Shown here piece after piece: positions 25,088-33,171 of a stretch of DNA of 64,000 nt. The number at the start of each line of letters is the position of its first letter. Position 1 is the first letter of the stretch. The DNA is from DATGPD01 sp031423015. GTDB lineage: Bacteria > Planctomycetota > UBA1135 > UBA2386. The stretch is taken from contig JANPER010000055.1 of NCBI GenBank assembly GCA_031423015.1, positions 1-64,000 on the forward strand, given 5' to 3'. The notes under the pieces are model-generated. The model was not told the origin of the DNA. It worked only from the letters and a program-made list of their open reading frames with translations, and ran no database searches. The position numbers and the translations under genes are program-made.

Positions 25088-27037
25088 CTAACGCACGATG
25101 TTGACGAGTTCGGCGAGGATCTCGTCGGTGGTGGTGATCACGCGCGAGTTGGCCTGGAAGCCGCGCTGCGCCTCGATGAGGCCGACGAACTCCTGCGCGA
25201 TGTCGACGTTGCTGTTCTCCAGCGACCCTGGGCGCACGGTGCCCGCGCCCGAATTGCCAGCGGTGACGATGATGGCATCGTCGGAGTTGGGCGACTCCAC
25301 GAACATGGTGTCGCCGATGCGCAGGAGACCCGACTCGTTGGGGAAGATCGCGACGCGCAGGGTGTCCAGGGTCTGCGCCTCGCCGTTGCTGTAGAAGCCG
25401 GTGAGGTTGCCATGCTGATCGAAGTTCACGTTCAGCAGCGTGCCGGTCTCGTAGCCGTTCTGATTGGTGGCGGCCACCGTGGTTTGGTCGCCGAGCATCG
25501 CGACGCCGTCGAACGCTCCCGAGGTGCCGAGGTTCACGCTCACGCTCTGCGTCGTCGACAGTCCGGCGAACTGAAAGGTCATCTGGTTGGTGCCGCCGCC
25601 GATCACGTTGAACGAACCGTCGGCGTTGAAGCGGATCTGCGACACCGTGCCCGAGGTGATGACTCCCTCGGTCGAATCCATGGTCGCGCCCAGGTTCCAC
25701 ACCGCCGTGTCCACGAGATCGCGGGTGAAGGTCAGCGTCACCGGGTGCGGCCGACCGAGGCTGTCGATCACGTCGATCGAGGTGACCGCGCTGTCGGGTC
25801 CGGTGCCTTCCTGCACGACGCGGAAGGTCGGATAGCTCGCCGAGCCGGTGTTGCCGGCGGCGTCGCCGAGGAACAGGCTGAGGTTCGCGGGCTCCTTGTC
25901 GGTGGCGACGAGGCGGACGTTGCCGTCGGTGGTGAGGCTGGCGGTCACCTGCGCCGAGTCGAAGGTCGTGTTGATGAAGTTCACCAAGTCACCCAGGGTC
26001 GTCCCGTTGCGACCGGCTCCGGTGCCGTAGATGAACGTGTCCGACACGGCGGTGCCGTCGGGGTTGGTGCCGCGCACCTGGATCTGATCGCCGCTGACAT
26101 AGGCAGCGATGCGCGCGGTGAGACTGCCAAGGTCCGTGGTCGAGACCGCGGCAGATTCGGAGCCCGCGGTGAGCGTGGCGTTGAGGCCGAGTGCCGCCAG
26201 GAAGCCCGCCGCGCCGGGGCCGTCGTCGAACTTCAACGATGCCTGCGAGCCGAGCTTCACGGTGTCGACGGTGACGCGGCCGCCGCTGGCGGTCGCATTG
26301 ATGCCGGTGGCCACCGACAGACGACTGACCAGGGCCGCCGCGGTGTACGACGTGGTGCCGGCGGGAAAGGTGATCGACTGCTGCGCGCCGCCGTTCACCG
26401 ACACCAGGATCGTCTTGCCGTCGAAGCCGGTGATGTTGAACGGCTCCGACACCGTCGTGGTCTTGCTGGCGGCCTGACCAGCGCGGAAGACGCTGGCCGA
26501 CTCGGCGATTTCTTGCAGCGGTCCGCCGATCTGCGCCGGCAGGTTGCCTTGAAACGACACTTCGCTGGTGGCGCGCGGCGGCAGCGTGTCGGTGACTGGC
26601 ACCGTGATGTTGCCACCCGACGCGTTGACCACGCGGAAGCCGGTGCGCAGGTCGACGAGGCTTCGACTCGCGTCGACGCCGAATGTGCCCACGCGCGTAT
26701 AGATGTTGCGCAGGCCGTCGGTGAGGTTGAAGAAGCCGCGACCTTGAATGGCGACATCGAGCGCGCGGCCGGTGTCTTGGAACGTGCCCTGCTCGGTGCG
26801 CAGGTCGATCGAACCGACGCCGACGCCGAGGCCCACTTGGCGCGGGTTCGTGCCGCCGAAGTTGCCCGACGGCCCCGAGCCCGCCGTCTGCGTGACGCTG
26901 AGGATGTCGGCAAACGTGATGCGCGAGCCCCAGAAGCCGGGCGTGCTCACGTTCGCCAAGTTGTTGCCGATCACATCGATGTACTGCTGGTGCACGCGCA
27001 ACCCAGACAGACCGGAGAAGAGTGAAGTGTTGACCAT
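25088..27037 (-). CDS. flgE: Flagellar hook protein FlgE
   Basis: 649 aa, much longer than the ~400 aa enterobacterial hook protein; extra domains fall between about residues 150 and 420. N-terminus FSGLSGLRVHQQYIDVIGNN then LANVSTPGFWGSRITFADIL, C-terminus EFVGLIEAQRGFQANSRVIT. The central part has repeated Thr/Ser/Gly-rich beta segments likely exposed on the hook surface. Exported by the flagellar type III system and assembled under the FlgD cap. ATG 27037 lies 4 bp after the flgD stop. Confidence 0.94.
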   Translation of the reverse strand: MVNTSLFSGLSGLRVHQQYIDVIGNNLANVSTPGFWGSRITFADILSVTQTAGSGPSGNFGGTNPRQVGLGVGVGSIDLRTEQGTFQDTGRALDVAIQGRGFFNLTDGLRNIYTRVGTFGVDASRSLVDLRTGFRVVNASGGNITVPVTDTLPPRATSEVSFQGNLPAQIGGPLQEIAESASVFRAGQAASKTTTVSEPFNITGFDGKTILVSVNGGAQQSITFPAGTTSYTAAALVSRLSVATGINATASGGRVTVDTVKLGSQASLKFDDGPGAAGFLAALGLNATLTAGSESAAVSTTDLGSLTARIAAYVSGDQIQVRGTNPDGTAVSDTFIYGTGAGRNGTTLGDLVNFINTTFDSAQVTASLTTDGNVRLVATDKEPANLSLFLGDAAGNTGSASYPTFRVVQEGTGPDSAVTSIDVIDSLGRPHPVTLTFTRDLVDTAVWNLGATMDSTEGVITSGTVSQIRFNADGSFNVIGGGTNQMTFQFAGLSTTQSVSVNLGTSGAFDGVAMLGDQTTVAATNQNGYETGTLLNVNFDQHGNLTGFYSNGEAQTLDTLRVAIFPNESGLLRIGDTMFVESPNSDDAIIVTAGNSGAGTVRPGSLENSNVDIAQEFVGLIEAQRGFQANSRVITTTDEILAELVNIVR

Positions 27038-27041
27038 AGGA

Positions 27042-27491
27042 CTACGGTGCGCTGACCTCGGGTTGACGGATGCCGGTGACCTCGCGCATGGCGATCTCGC
27101 GGTCACCGTCGAGCTTCAACCGCACCTCGCCTTCGTCGGTGACGAACACCGACGACACGGTGCCCTTCTCCTCGACGCCGTCGACCTTCCAGGTCACTTC
27201 CTTGCCGAGCAGCGCGCTGCCCTCGCCGAGGCCTTGCAAGCGCGCGAGCACGCCTTGGAAATCGAGCAGGGACAGCAGGTTGGTGTTGATCTGCTTCTGC
27301 TCTTCCATGGACGAGAAGGTCGCGAGCTGCTCCATGAAGCTGCCGTTGTCGACCGGGTCGAGCGGCGTTTGCTGCTTCATCTGCGTCACCAGCAGGGTGA
27401 GGAACGGGTTGTCGCCGAACTTGACGCCCTGCGTCGAGAGCACGTTGCCGGCGGAAGTGCCGGCTTGGTTGGTCGCTTGGATGGTGGGCAT
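27042..27491 (-). CDS. flgD: Flagellar hook-capping protein FlgD
   Basis: 149 aa. Contains the cap signature FLTLLVTQMKQQTPLDPVDN (about residues 31-50), SFMEQLATFSSMEEQKQINT and the C-terminal GKEVTWKVDGVEEKGTVSSV. It is a short FlgD lacking the long FlgD-Ig/FnIII region of other species. It caps the growing hook and is needed for FlgE polymerisation. Lies between fliK and flgE, as in many operons. Confidence 0.94.
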   Translation of the reverse strand: MPTIQATNQAGTSAGNVLSTQGVKFGDNPFLTLLVTQMKQQTPLDPVDNGSFMEQLATFSSMEEQKQINTNLLSLLDFQGVLARLQGLGEGSALLGKEVTWKVDGVEEKGTVSSVFVTDEGEVRLKLDGDREIAMREVTGIRQPEVSAP

Positions 27492-27510
27492 GTCGTGGTC
27501 GATTCGTGGG

Positions 27511-28536
27511 CTAGACCCAGAAGTCCAGGCCTGAAGATTGGGTGAAGGTGACGGGCACGCGCGGAATCGCCTCGTCGCCGTGGTGCGCGCGGCGTGGTGC
27601 GCGCGGGACGGCGTCGGTGAACAGCTCGCCACGCGGCCTACCGTCGCGGCTCTTCACCTCGGCGTGCGCGATGCTGAGCCCTTGCTGCGCCAGCGTGTTC
27701 GCGAGGTCCGGCATGTGTTGCGTCAGCAGAGCCGCGATCTCGGGTCGCTCGGCGACCACCGACAGGCGCGTCTGGCCGGTGGCGTCGACGATGACCTGCA
27801 GGTCGAGCCCGCCGAGTTCGGGTGGGTCGAGCTGGATGCGCGCTTCGCTGATGCCGTCTTGCAGAGTGAACGCGATCTGCCGCAGCACGGAGTCGCGTGC
27901 GGCCTCGAGTCGATCGAGCGCGAGCGGATCAAGACTGCGGTAGCCAGCGGTCGGTTGGGTCGGTGTGGCGCGCGACGTGCGCGCGTCGGTTGCGAGGCTC
28001 ACGCTGCCGGACGCGGAACGCGCGGGCGAGGCGGTAGCGGCCGCGGCCAGCGGCGCCGACACTTGCGGCACGTGTAGAGGAACCTGTGGCGCCGGGGTCG
28101 AGACAACGACCGGCTGGAGAGATGCAGCCTTGGGCGGCGTCGCGCTTTCCACGACAGAACGCGGCGCGACTGCAGCCTCGGCGTGCGACGGTGACGGCGC
28201 TTCTTCTACATCAGTCCGCGTGTCAGCGTCTTTGGCACGCGGCGCGGCCTGGGCGATGGCGATTACTGGGCTCGCGTTTGGTTCGTCGGCGCGCACGGGC
28301 GGCGCGAGCACCGGCTCGGTCTCTGGCTCCAATGCAGGTTCGGCCTCGACGACGTCGAGCTCTGCGCTTGCCGCTTGGGCATCGCGCCTCTGCTCCGCGC
28401 GTGCGTTGGCGTTGCGCTCCAGGGACGCGTCGAGTTCGCGGGCGAACGCGGCGTCGCGGCCCCTGCTCTGGCCGACTGCTGGAATCCGCGACGGATCCAG
28501 TTCGACGCGACCGAATTGCGTGAAGTGTGTTTGCAC
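27511..28536 (-). CDS. fliK: Flagellar hook-length control protein FliK
   Basis: About 341 aa from GTG 28536. A long Ala/Pro/Glu-rich unstructured N-terminal region (about 1-200) is followed by the conserved Flg_hook domain: ISEARIQLDPPELGGLDLQV (about 227-246), RPEIAALLTQHMPDLANTLA and GLSIAHAEVKSRDG. FliK measures hook length and switches export specificity through FlhB. The GTG start fits a GGGAGAGAG ribosome site 8 nt upstream and a predicted transcript start at 28554; an upstream ATG at 28581 would lie before that start. First gene of the operon. Confidence 0.85.
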   Translation of the reverse strand: MQTHFTQFGRVELDPSRIPAVGQSRGRDAAFARELDASLERNANARAEQRRDAQAASAELDVVEAEPALEPETEPVLAPPVRADEPNASPVIAIAQAAPRAKDADTRTDVEEAPSPSHAEAAVAPRSVVESATPPKAASLQPVVVSTPAPQVPLHVPQVSAPLAAAATASPARSASGSVSLATDARTSRATPTQPTAGYRSLDPLALDRLEAARDSVLRQIAFTLQDGISEARIQLDPPELGGLDLQVIVDATGQTRLSVVAERPEIAALLTQHMPDLANTLAQQGLSIAHAEVKSRDGRPRGELFTDAVPRAPRRAHHGDEAIPRVPVTFTQSSGLDFWV

Positions 28537-28564
28537 TCTGCCGACTCTCTCCCGGCAATGACAT

Positions 28565-28582
28565 TGCAGATGGCGTGCCAAC
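28565..28582 (-). promoter_or_regulatory. Sigma-54 (-24/-12) promoter of the flagellar operon
   Basis: Minus strand GTTGGCACGCCATCTGCA. Against the consensus TGGCACG-N4-TTGCW it matches all seven bases of the -24 block and four of five of the -12 block, with the required 10 bp between GG (28579-28578) and GC (28567-28566). Predicted +1 is near 28554, giving an 18-nt leader that carries the fliK ribosome site. It implies RpoN plus an activator controls the whole fliK-to-flgL unit. Confidence 0.8.
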
Positions 28583-28820
28583 GATCGACGGGATCGAAAA
28601 CACCGCTGCGACGAGGGCTGGCGGAGTCACACCCCGCGTCGACCCCACAACTCGGCAACTCCTGCCGAGGGTCACGCGGCAGGACTTGCCGACCACGGCC
28701 CGCCTCTTCTCAAGCCGAGGCAACGGTCGCGTCGACACTTCAGTGGCGCGACGAATTCCCCCTCAAGTCGCGCCCTTCGACTCCGATCATCGTGGTTGAA
28801 GTGTCGGGAGGTCAGCAGTC

Positions 28821-29123
28821 ATGAATGTCGGACAAGTCCGTCCCCCGGATGTGACCAACAAGCCAGTGCTGATCCAGCGTCCCAGCAAGGACCCTGGACG
28901 GCCCTCTGTGCTGAGTGGTGCTGATGAGGCGCAACTCAGCGATACCGCACGGCAATCGGTGCGTGAGGCAGAGTCATATGCGACTCGCCTGCGCGCGCCG
29001 GATATCGAGCACCGGCGTTTGATCGAGGCCGCGCGCGACAAGTTGCAGCGCGGCGAATTCGACGACCTGCGGGTACTGCGCGAGACCGCGCAGCGCCTCA
29101 TCGACCCAAACGCAGCGAGCTGA
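28821..29123 (+). CDS. FlgM-like protein (candidate anti-sigma-28 factor)
   Basis: 100 aa, starting 8 nt after a strong GGGAGG ribosome site. A disordered N-terminus with NKPVLIQRPSKDPG precedes DEAQLSDTARQSVREAE (about 36-52), resembling the VxLSxxAR stretch of FlgM, and two C-terminal helices EHRRLIEAARDKLQRGEFDD and LRVLRETAQRLID, like the FlgM sigma-binding helices. Secreted FlgM releases FliA once the hook is complete. Divergent from the operon headed by fliK. No sigma-28 gene is in the window, so the call is tentative. Confidence 0.55.
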   Translation: MNVGQVRPPDVTNKPVLIQRPSKDPGRPSVLSGADEAQLSDTARQSVREAESYATRLRAPDIEHRRLIEAARDKLQRGEFDDLRVLRETAQRLIDPNAAS

Positions 29124-29173
29124 ACGGAGCGAGCGCTCCGCAGCGCTTCAACGCCGCCGGCTTGTCCCTGTCG

Positions 29174-29791
29174 TTACTCGCGCCACGTCGCCACCAAGCG
29201 GTGCGCGACGAAGCTGGCAAAGCGCGTGGGTGAGATCAAATTGATCTCCCAACCGTGCATCGACGCCTCCTTGCCAAGGTAGGAGCGTGAGTAGTGCTGC
29301 ACGTCGCTGAGCGTCGCCTCTTCGGCGGCATCGTAGAGACCCTCGGCGATCCACACCGAGCGGCCCGAGTGCAGCGACAGCATCTGCAAGCGTAGGCCCA
29401 AGTGCGCCGGCGGATACGCGCGGTAGGTGGTGATGGTGCCTAGCACCACGGCATCGACGCGGTAGCGGCGGCCGAGCGCGACCAGGGCGTCGAGCGACTG
29501 GCCGCCCAGCTGCGCCGCCGCGTAGATCGCTTCGTCTTCCTCGGTGTTCTCGGGCAGCGGCACGACTTCGAAGCGCTGGACTTTGGCCAGCTCGTCGAGC
29601 ACGGCCGCGCGCAGGGCGGTGAGCGGTGCGGTCACGCTTGGCGCCGCGACCAGCGGCAAGAACATGATGCGACGCACGCTGTCGAGATCGCGCGGATCGG
29701 AAAAGTAGGCGTTCACCGCCTTCTGCTCCGGTCGACCAGCCAGCTGGCAAGCGGTGGTGAGGCACAAGAGCGCACAGGCGAGGCGCATCAT
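29174..29791 (-). CDS. Lipoprotein with CsgG/LpoB/FlgO-like fold, possible flagellar outer-membrane accessory
   Basis: 205 aa. Signal sequence ALLCLTTAC with lipobox (LTTAC, Cys15). The mature part has RIMFLPLVAAPSVTAPLTAL, VLDELAKVQRFEVVPLP and VDAVVLGTITTYRAYPP, the order seen in CsgG-like and LpoB/FlgO domains (strand, helix, 'FEVVPL', later 'DAVVxGxIxxY'). Known relatives are envelope lipoproteins that contact the outer membrane or flagellar rings. Its ATG overlaps the stop of the next lipoprotein gene, forming a three-gene unit beside the flagellar operon. Flagellar function is inference. Confidence 0.6.
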   Translation of the reverse strand: MMRLACALLCLTTACQLAGRPEQKAVNAYFSDPRDLDSVRRIMFLPLVAAPSVTAPLTALRAAVLDELAKVQRFEVVPLPENTEEDEAIYAAAQLGGQSLDALVALGRRYRVDAVVLGTITTYRAYPPAHLGLRLQMLSLHSGRSVWIAEGLYDAAEEATLSDVQHYSRSYLGKEASMHGWEINLISPTRFASFVAHRLVATWRE

Positions 29792-30303
29792 CGCCCCCCA
29801 CCCAGCGGGGTCGCCACGCCTTCGAGGTCGGCGCTCGCGTGCGCGGCGGTATCTGCCCGCCGTTCGGTGGCCTCGATGCGCAGCAACAGCACATCTTGCG
29901 TGAGCTTCGCTTTCTCGATGTGGAGGCTCAGAATCTTGGTCTCCCGGTCTTGCAGCAGGCTGCGCAGGCGTGTGAGTTCCGCCTCGGACCCAGCGCGTCC
30001 CGTGCGCTCCTTGTCGCGCACTTCCTCGGTCTGTCGTAGTTGAGCTTGCATCCCGTCGATCGTCGCTCGCGCCGCGGCAAGCTGCGTTTCCAGCGCCAGC
30101 TTGGCCGCTTGCGTGTCGGAGTACTCGGCGAGCAGCAGGCGCTCATCAGGACCGAGCGCGCTCGGATCCGAAGGCTGTGCCAAGTAGCCATCGCCCTTGC
30201 CCACGGGCTTCTCAGCTGCTGGTTTGGTCACTGCGTCGTTGAGGAGCGAGCAACCAGCGTTGCAAAGTGCGACGCACAGGAGTGCAACACGCGATGCGAT
30301 CAT
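29788..30303 (-). CDS. Coiled-coil lipoprotein
   Basis: 171 aa. Signal sequence MIASRVALLCVALCNAGC gives a lipobox (LCNAGC). After a short Pro/Lys linker, residues ~55-150 form a continuous coiled coil (AKLALETQLAAARATIDGMQ, LRSLLQDRETKILSLHIEKA). Function unknown; such proteins often act as envelope spacers or bind peptidoglycan-associated complexes. Start and stop overlap the neighbours by four bases on each side (ATGA), so the three genes are translated as a block. Confidence 0.65.
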   Translation of the reverse strand: MIASRVALLCVALCNAGCSLLNDAVTKPAAEKPVGKGDGYLAQPSDPSALGPDERLLLAEYSDTQAAKLALETQLAAARATIDGMQAQLRQTEEVRDKERTGRAGSEAELTRLRSLLQDRETKILSLHIEKAKLTQDVLLLRIEATERRADTAAHASADLEGVATPLGGGR

Positions 30304-30554
30304 GCTTGCGCCTCATCGAGCACGCTTGCCAGCGCGTCCTCTTGGTCTCGATCGGGCGCCTGGTAGAGGCACTCGATCAACACCGACTCGCCACACCGGC
30401 AGCGCACTTCGATGCCCTCGATCTGTCCCCGATCGACGATCGGCAAGACAGTCATGGCGCCGCCGGGCGTAGCCGAGCCATCGGCGATGAACACCGGTTG
30501 ATCGATGCGTTTGACGCTCTGGGCGCGGATCACGCCGCGTTGCTGTTCACTCAT
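30300..30554 (-). CDS. Small conserved-looking protein of unknown function
   Basis: 84 aa, no signal peptide. A basic N-terminus (EQQRGVIRAQSVKRIDQPVF) is followed by a beta-rich centre and GIEVRCRCGESVLIECLY (about residues 47-64), where three cysteines could bind a metal or form a disulfide, and an acidic helical end. First gene of the three-gene unit upstream of the two lipoproteins. I do not recognise the family. Confidence 0.6.
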   Translation of the reverse strand: MSEQQRGVIRAQSVKRIDQPVFIADGSATPGGAMTVLPIVDRGQIEGIEVRCRCGESVLIECLYQAPDRDQEDALASVLDEAQA

Positions 30555-30610
30555 GCCCGACCTCTGCCGCTGCGGGGACTGGCGCGGCGCAGCCGCCTCG
30601 CCGTCCGTGT

Positions 30611-30651
30611 CATCGGCAGTTGGGTCGTGGCGGCTGAAGACGCTGCCGATG
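30611..30651. other. 9-bp inverted repeat upstream of the GT4 gene
   Basis: CATCGGCAG (30611-30619) and CTGCCGATG (30643-30651) are perfect complements separated by 23 bases. It lies in the ~270-bp divergent region between the small-protein gene (leftward) and the GT4 glycosyltransferase (rightward). It could be an operator or leader structure; no promoter hexamers are evident. Confidence 0.35.
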
Positions 30652-30827
30652 TGCAGCCATCACGGGCGCCGCCCGCAACCAAAACGAGACGTTCCCAACT
30701 CATGCGCCGCCAGACAGCCGCGCCCACGCGCCGACATGAGCGACAGCGGCTGATGGCCTTCTTGGAGGGCGAGGCTGCCTCACTTGCACATGACGTACTC
30801 CGCCTTGATTGCGCCGCCGGTCGCCCG

Positions 30828-32153
30828 ATGCGCTATCTGATCACGGTCCCAGCGGCCGCACGCCGGCTCTCCGCGACAGAGTTCGCCGCGGAGAGTTCGT
30901 TCGTACGCCACCTGCGCGAGCTGAAGCGCGAGCTGGGCAGTCGCTTCGACGAGATCGTCGTGGCCATGGCCTCGATGAGCGACGCCGACTGGGAGCAGCA
31001 GAAGGGCCTGTACGAGACCGTCGACGAGGTGGGCGAGGGGATTCGACTCGAGGTTCTGCATCGCTACGGCTGCGGCAAGTTCGAGTTCGTGCGCAAGAGC
31101 TTCTTGCTGTTGCCCAAGATCGCGCGCCTGGTGAAGCAGAGCGACCTCGTGCACACGCACTTCTCGCACGACATCTTCCGCGCGGTGGGCGCGTGGTTCT
31201 GCTTCTTCGCGTTCTTGATGGGCAAGCGCGTCATCGCCATCGACGACATCGACCGTCGTCGCGATGCCGAGATGAACTACGGCACCGGTCGTTGGTCGAA
31301 GCGGCAGTACTTGATGTGCAAGTATCTGTACGATCCGGCGCGTCACCTGTTGCAACGCGCATACGTGCGCAGCGTCGACCTGATGCTGTTCAAGGAGCCG
31401 CAGCAGGTGCTCGACTATGGCCGAGGAGCGCCGCATGTGCGTCTTTTCCTGGACCCGCACTTCTCGACGGAGCACATCGTCGACGACGCGTTCGTCAAGG
31501 GACGATTGGCAGCACTAGCCGATGCGCAGCGGCCGCTGCGGTTGCTGTACTTCGGTCGATTCGTTCCGTACAAGGGCGTCGACAAGATGCTCGAAGCCGT
31601 GGCCTCGGCGCATCGGCGCGGGGCGAACGTGACGTTCGACATCATGGGTTGCGGCGACGCGGCCCCCCTCGAGGCTCTGGCCGAGCGACTCGGAATCGCA
31701 CACCTCGTGCAATGGCTGGCGCCTCGGGCGTATGGGCCCGAGTTCTTCGAAGTGCTGCGCGCGCACGATGTGCTGCTCGCCTGCCCACTCACCAACGACA
31801 CGCCGCGCAGTGCGTGGGACGCGCTCGCCTGCGGCATGCCCTTGGTGGCCTTCGACTCGCCGTTCTACCAGAGCATGGCGGTCTGTTCGAACGCCGTGGA
31901 GTTGACCCCGTGGCCCGAGGTCGAGCCCCTGGCCGATCGGTTGCTGGCGCTGGCACGCGACAAACAGCTGCTCGCGCCCAAAGTGGCGAGCGCCGTGGCG
32001 ACCGCGCGCAACAACACAGGGGAGAGCTGGCTGCGTCGCCGCGTGCAGTGGATCGATGAGCTGTATGGGCTGCCCATCAAGGCGCCAGAGCCGCGGAAGG
32101 TCGTCGGTGTGGAAGCGCCGAGGGTGGAGCTGCCGCAGGAAGTGGCGCCGTAG
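30828..32153 (+). CDS. Family 4 glycosyltransferase (GT-B fold)
   Basis: 441 aa from ATG 30828; a longer open frame upstream is not protein-like. The C-terminal donor-binding domain has LRLLYFGRFVPYKGVDKMLE (about residues 236-255, the 'GRxxxxKG' signature), FDIMGCGDAAPLEALAERLG and DVLLACPLTNDTPRSAWDAL, where the usual E-x7-E acidic pair is altered (SAWDALACGMP in place of a typical EGxP..ExxA). The N-terminal domain is unusual and helical, with HTHFSHDIF near residue 105. Role probably in exopolysaccharide or glycolipid synthesis; substrate unknown. Confidence 0.8.
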   Translation: MRYLITVPAAARRLSATEFAAESSFVRHLRELKRELGSRFDEIVVAMASMSDADWEQQKGLYETVDEVGEGIRLEVLHRYGCGKFEFVRKSFLLLPKIARLVKQSDLVHTHFSHDIFRAVGAWFCFFAFLMGKRVIAIDDIDRRRDAEMNYGTGRWSKRQYLMCKYLYDPARHLLQRAYVRSVDLMLFKEPQQVLDYGRGAPHVRLFLDPHFSTEHIVDDAFVKGRLAALADAQRPLRLLYFGRFVPYKGVDKMLEAVASAHRRGANVTFDIMGCGDAAPLEALAERLGIAHLVQWLAPRAYGPEFFEVLRAHDVLLACPLTNDTPRSAWDALACGMPLVAFDSPFYQSMAVCSNAVELTPWPEVEPLADRLLALARDKQLLAPKVASAVATARNNTGESWLRRRVQWIDELYGLPIKAPEPRKVVGVEAPRVELPQEVAP

Positions 32154-32253
32154 CAGTCCAGCCCCTGGGCGTGCCAACCCCGGTGCTACCGTGGATCTGG
32201 GGCGACAACTCCTGCCCGAGACCAGCCACGGCCGATAGGGAAAGCAACAAGGG

Positions 32254-33147
32254 ATGATGGCCGACGCCGCGCAACTTCCGGTGACTTGGCATGGTCCGAG
32301 CCTGCGCCCCGAGTGCGTACGCGAGGTCGAGCTGTGGCTCAGGAAGCACGGCACGCCGGTCGACCTGCTCAGCGAGTACCCGCATGCCTTCCACGCCGAG
32401 GGTCATGGGCAGATCGCGAGCGTGGTGGTCGACTCCTGCATGCTGTGTCACGCGCTGGTGCGCGAGGTCACCGTGGTGACGCGCGATGGACCCGCGGCCT
32501 ACACGCTGGTCGGCTCGGTGATCACCCATCCCGAGCATCGTGGCCAGGGTCTCGCGTCGCACCTGCTGCGCAGCATCGTGCAGCGCGCGCAGGAACGCGG
32601 CCAGGACGCGGTGTGTCTGTGGTCGAGCGACTGGAGCTTCTACGAACGCCTCGGCTTCAAGCCGGCTGGCCAACAGTGCGAGCTGGTGCTCGGCCCAGCG
32701 CGCGGCAGTCTCGCCCCTGGCATTCGCCCGGCGGAGGCGCGCGACACCGTCGCGATCTGGGATCTGCACGCGCGCAAACCGCTGCGCGTAGACCGCACGC
32801 TCACCGACGTCGCGTTGTTGCTGTCGATCCCGCACATGCGCGTCTTGGTGCTCGAGCGGCATGGCAAGGCCATGGCCTATGCGTGTTTTGGCAAGGGCAC
32901 GGACTTCCCGAATTGGTGGCACGAACAGGGCGGTAGCGACGAAGACGTGGCCACGCTGATCCGCGGCGCCATGGACGTGATCGGCGGCGACGAGTGCACG
33001 TTGCTGCTGGCGCCCTACCGCACCACGCTGCGCACGATGCTGCGTTCGATGCACCGCAGCGTGCGCGATGGCATCTGTGCTCTGCGCTATCCGCTCACTG
33101 AGATTGGGCAGGCCGAGTTCTTCATCGACGGCTTGGACTCGATCTAG
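32254..33147 (+). CDS. GNAT-family N-acetyltransferase
   Basis: 297 aa. The acetyl-CoA-binding motif A is LVGSVITHPEHRGQGLASHL (about residues 89-108, containing the R/Q-x-x-G-x-G/A loop as HRGQGLA) followed by CLWSSDWSFYERLGFKPAG, the motif-B region. The C-terminal ~130 residues (VDRTLTDVALLLSIPHMRVL and LLLAPYRTTLRTMLRSM) look like a second, degenerate GNAT-like half. Substrate unknown. Same direction as, and 100 bp after, the GT4 gene; convergent with the NPCBM gene. Confidence 0.82.
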   Translation: MMADAAQLPVTWHGPSLRPECVREVELWLRKHGTPVDLLSEYPHAFHAEGHGQIASVVVDSCMLCHALVREVTVVTRDGPAAYTLVGSVITHPEHRGQGLASHLLRSIVQRAQERGQDAVCLWSSDWSFYERLGFKPAGQQCELVLGPARGSLAPGIRPAEARDTVAIWDLHARKPLRVDRTLTDVALLLSIPHMRVLVLERHGKAMAYACFGKGTDFPNWWHEQGGSDEDVATLIRGAMDVIGGDECTLLLAPYRTTLRTMLRSMHRSVRDGICALRYPLTEIGQAEFFIDGLDSI

Positions 33148-33171
33148 CCATAGCTACCGAGGCTTCGCCGT

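Noticed and set aside
28553..28568. Plus-strand sigma-54-like sequence CGGCAATGACATTGCA facing the FlgM-like gene
   Set aside because: GG-N10-GC spacing is right but the -24 block is poor, it shares its -12 GC with the much better minus-strand promoter, and it would leave a ~240-nt leader.
28537..28581. Upstream ATG extending FliK by 15 residues
   Set aside because: The added residues MARHLQCHCRERVGR are not FliK-like, and the ATG lies upstream of the predicted transcript start.
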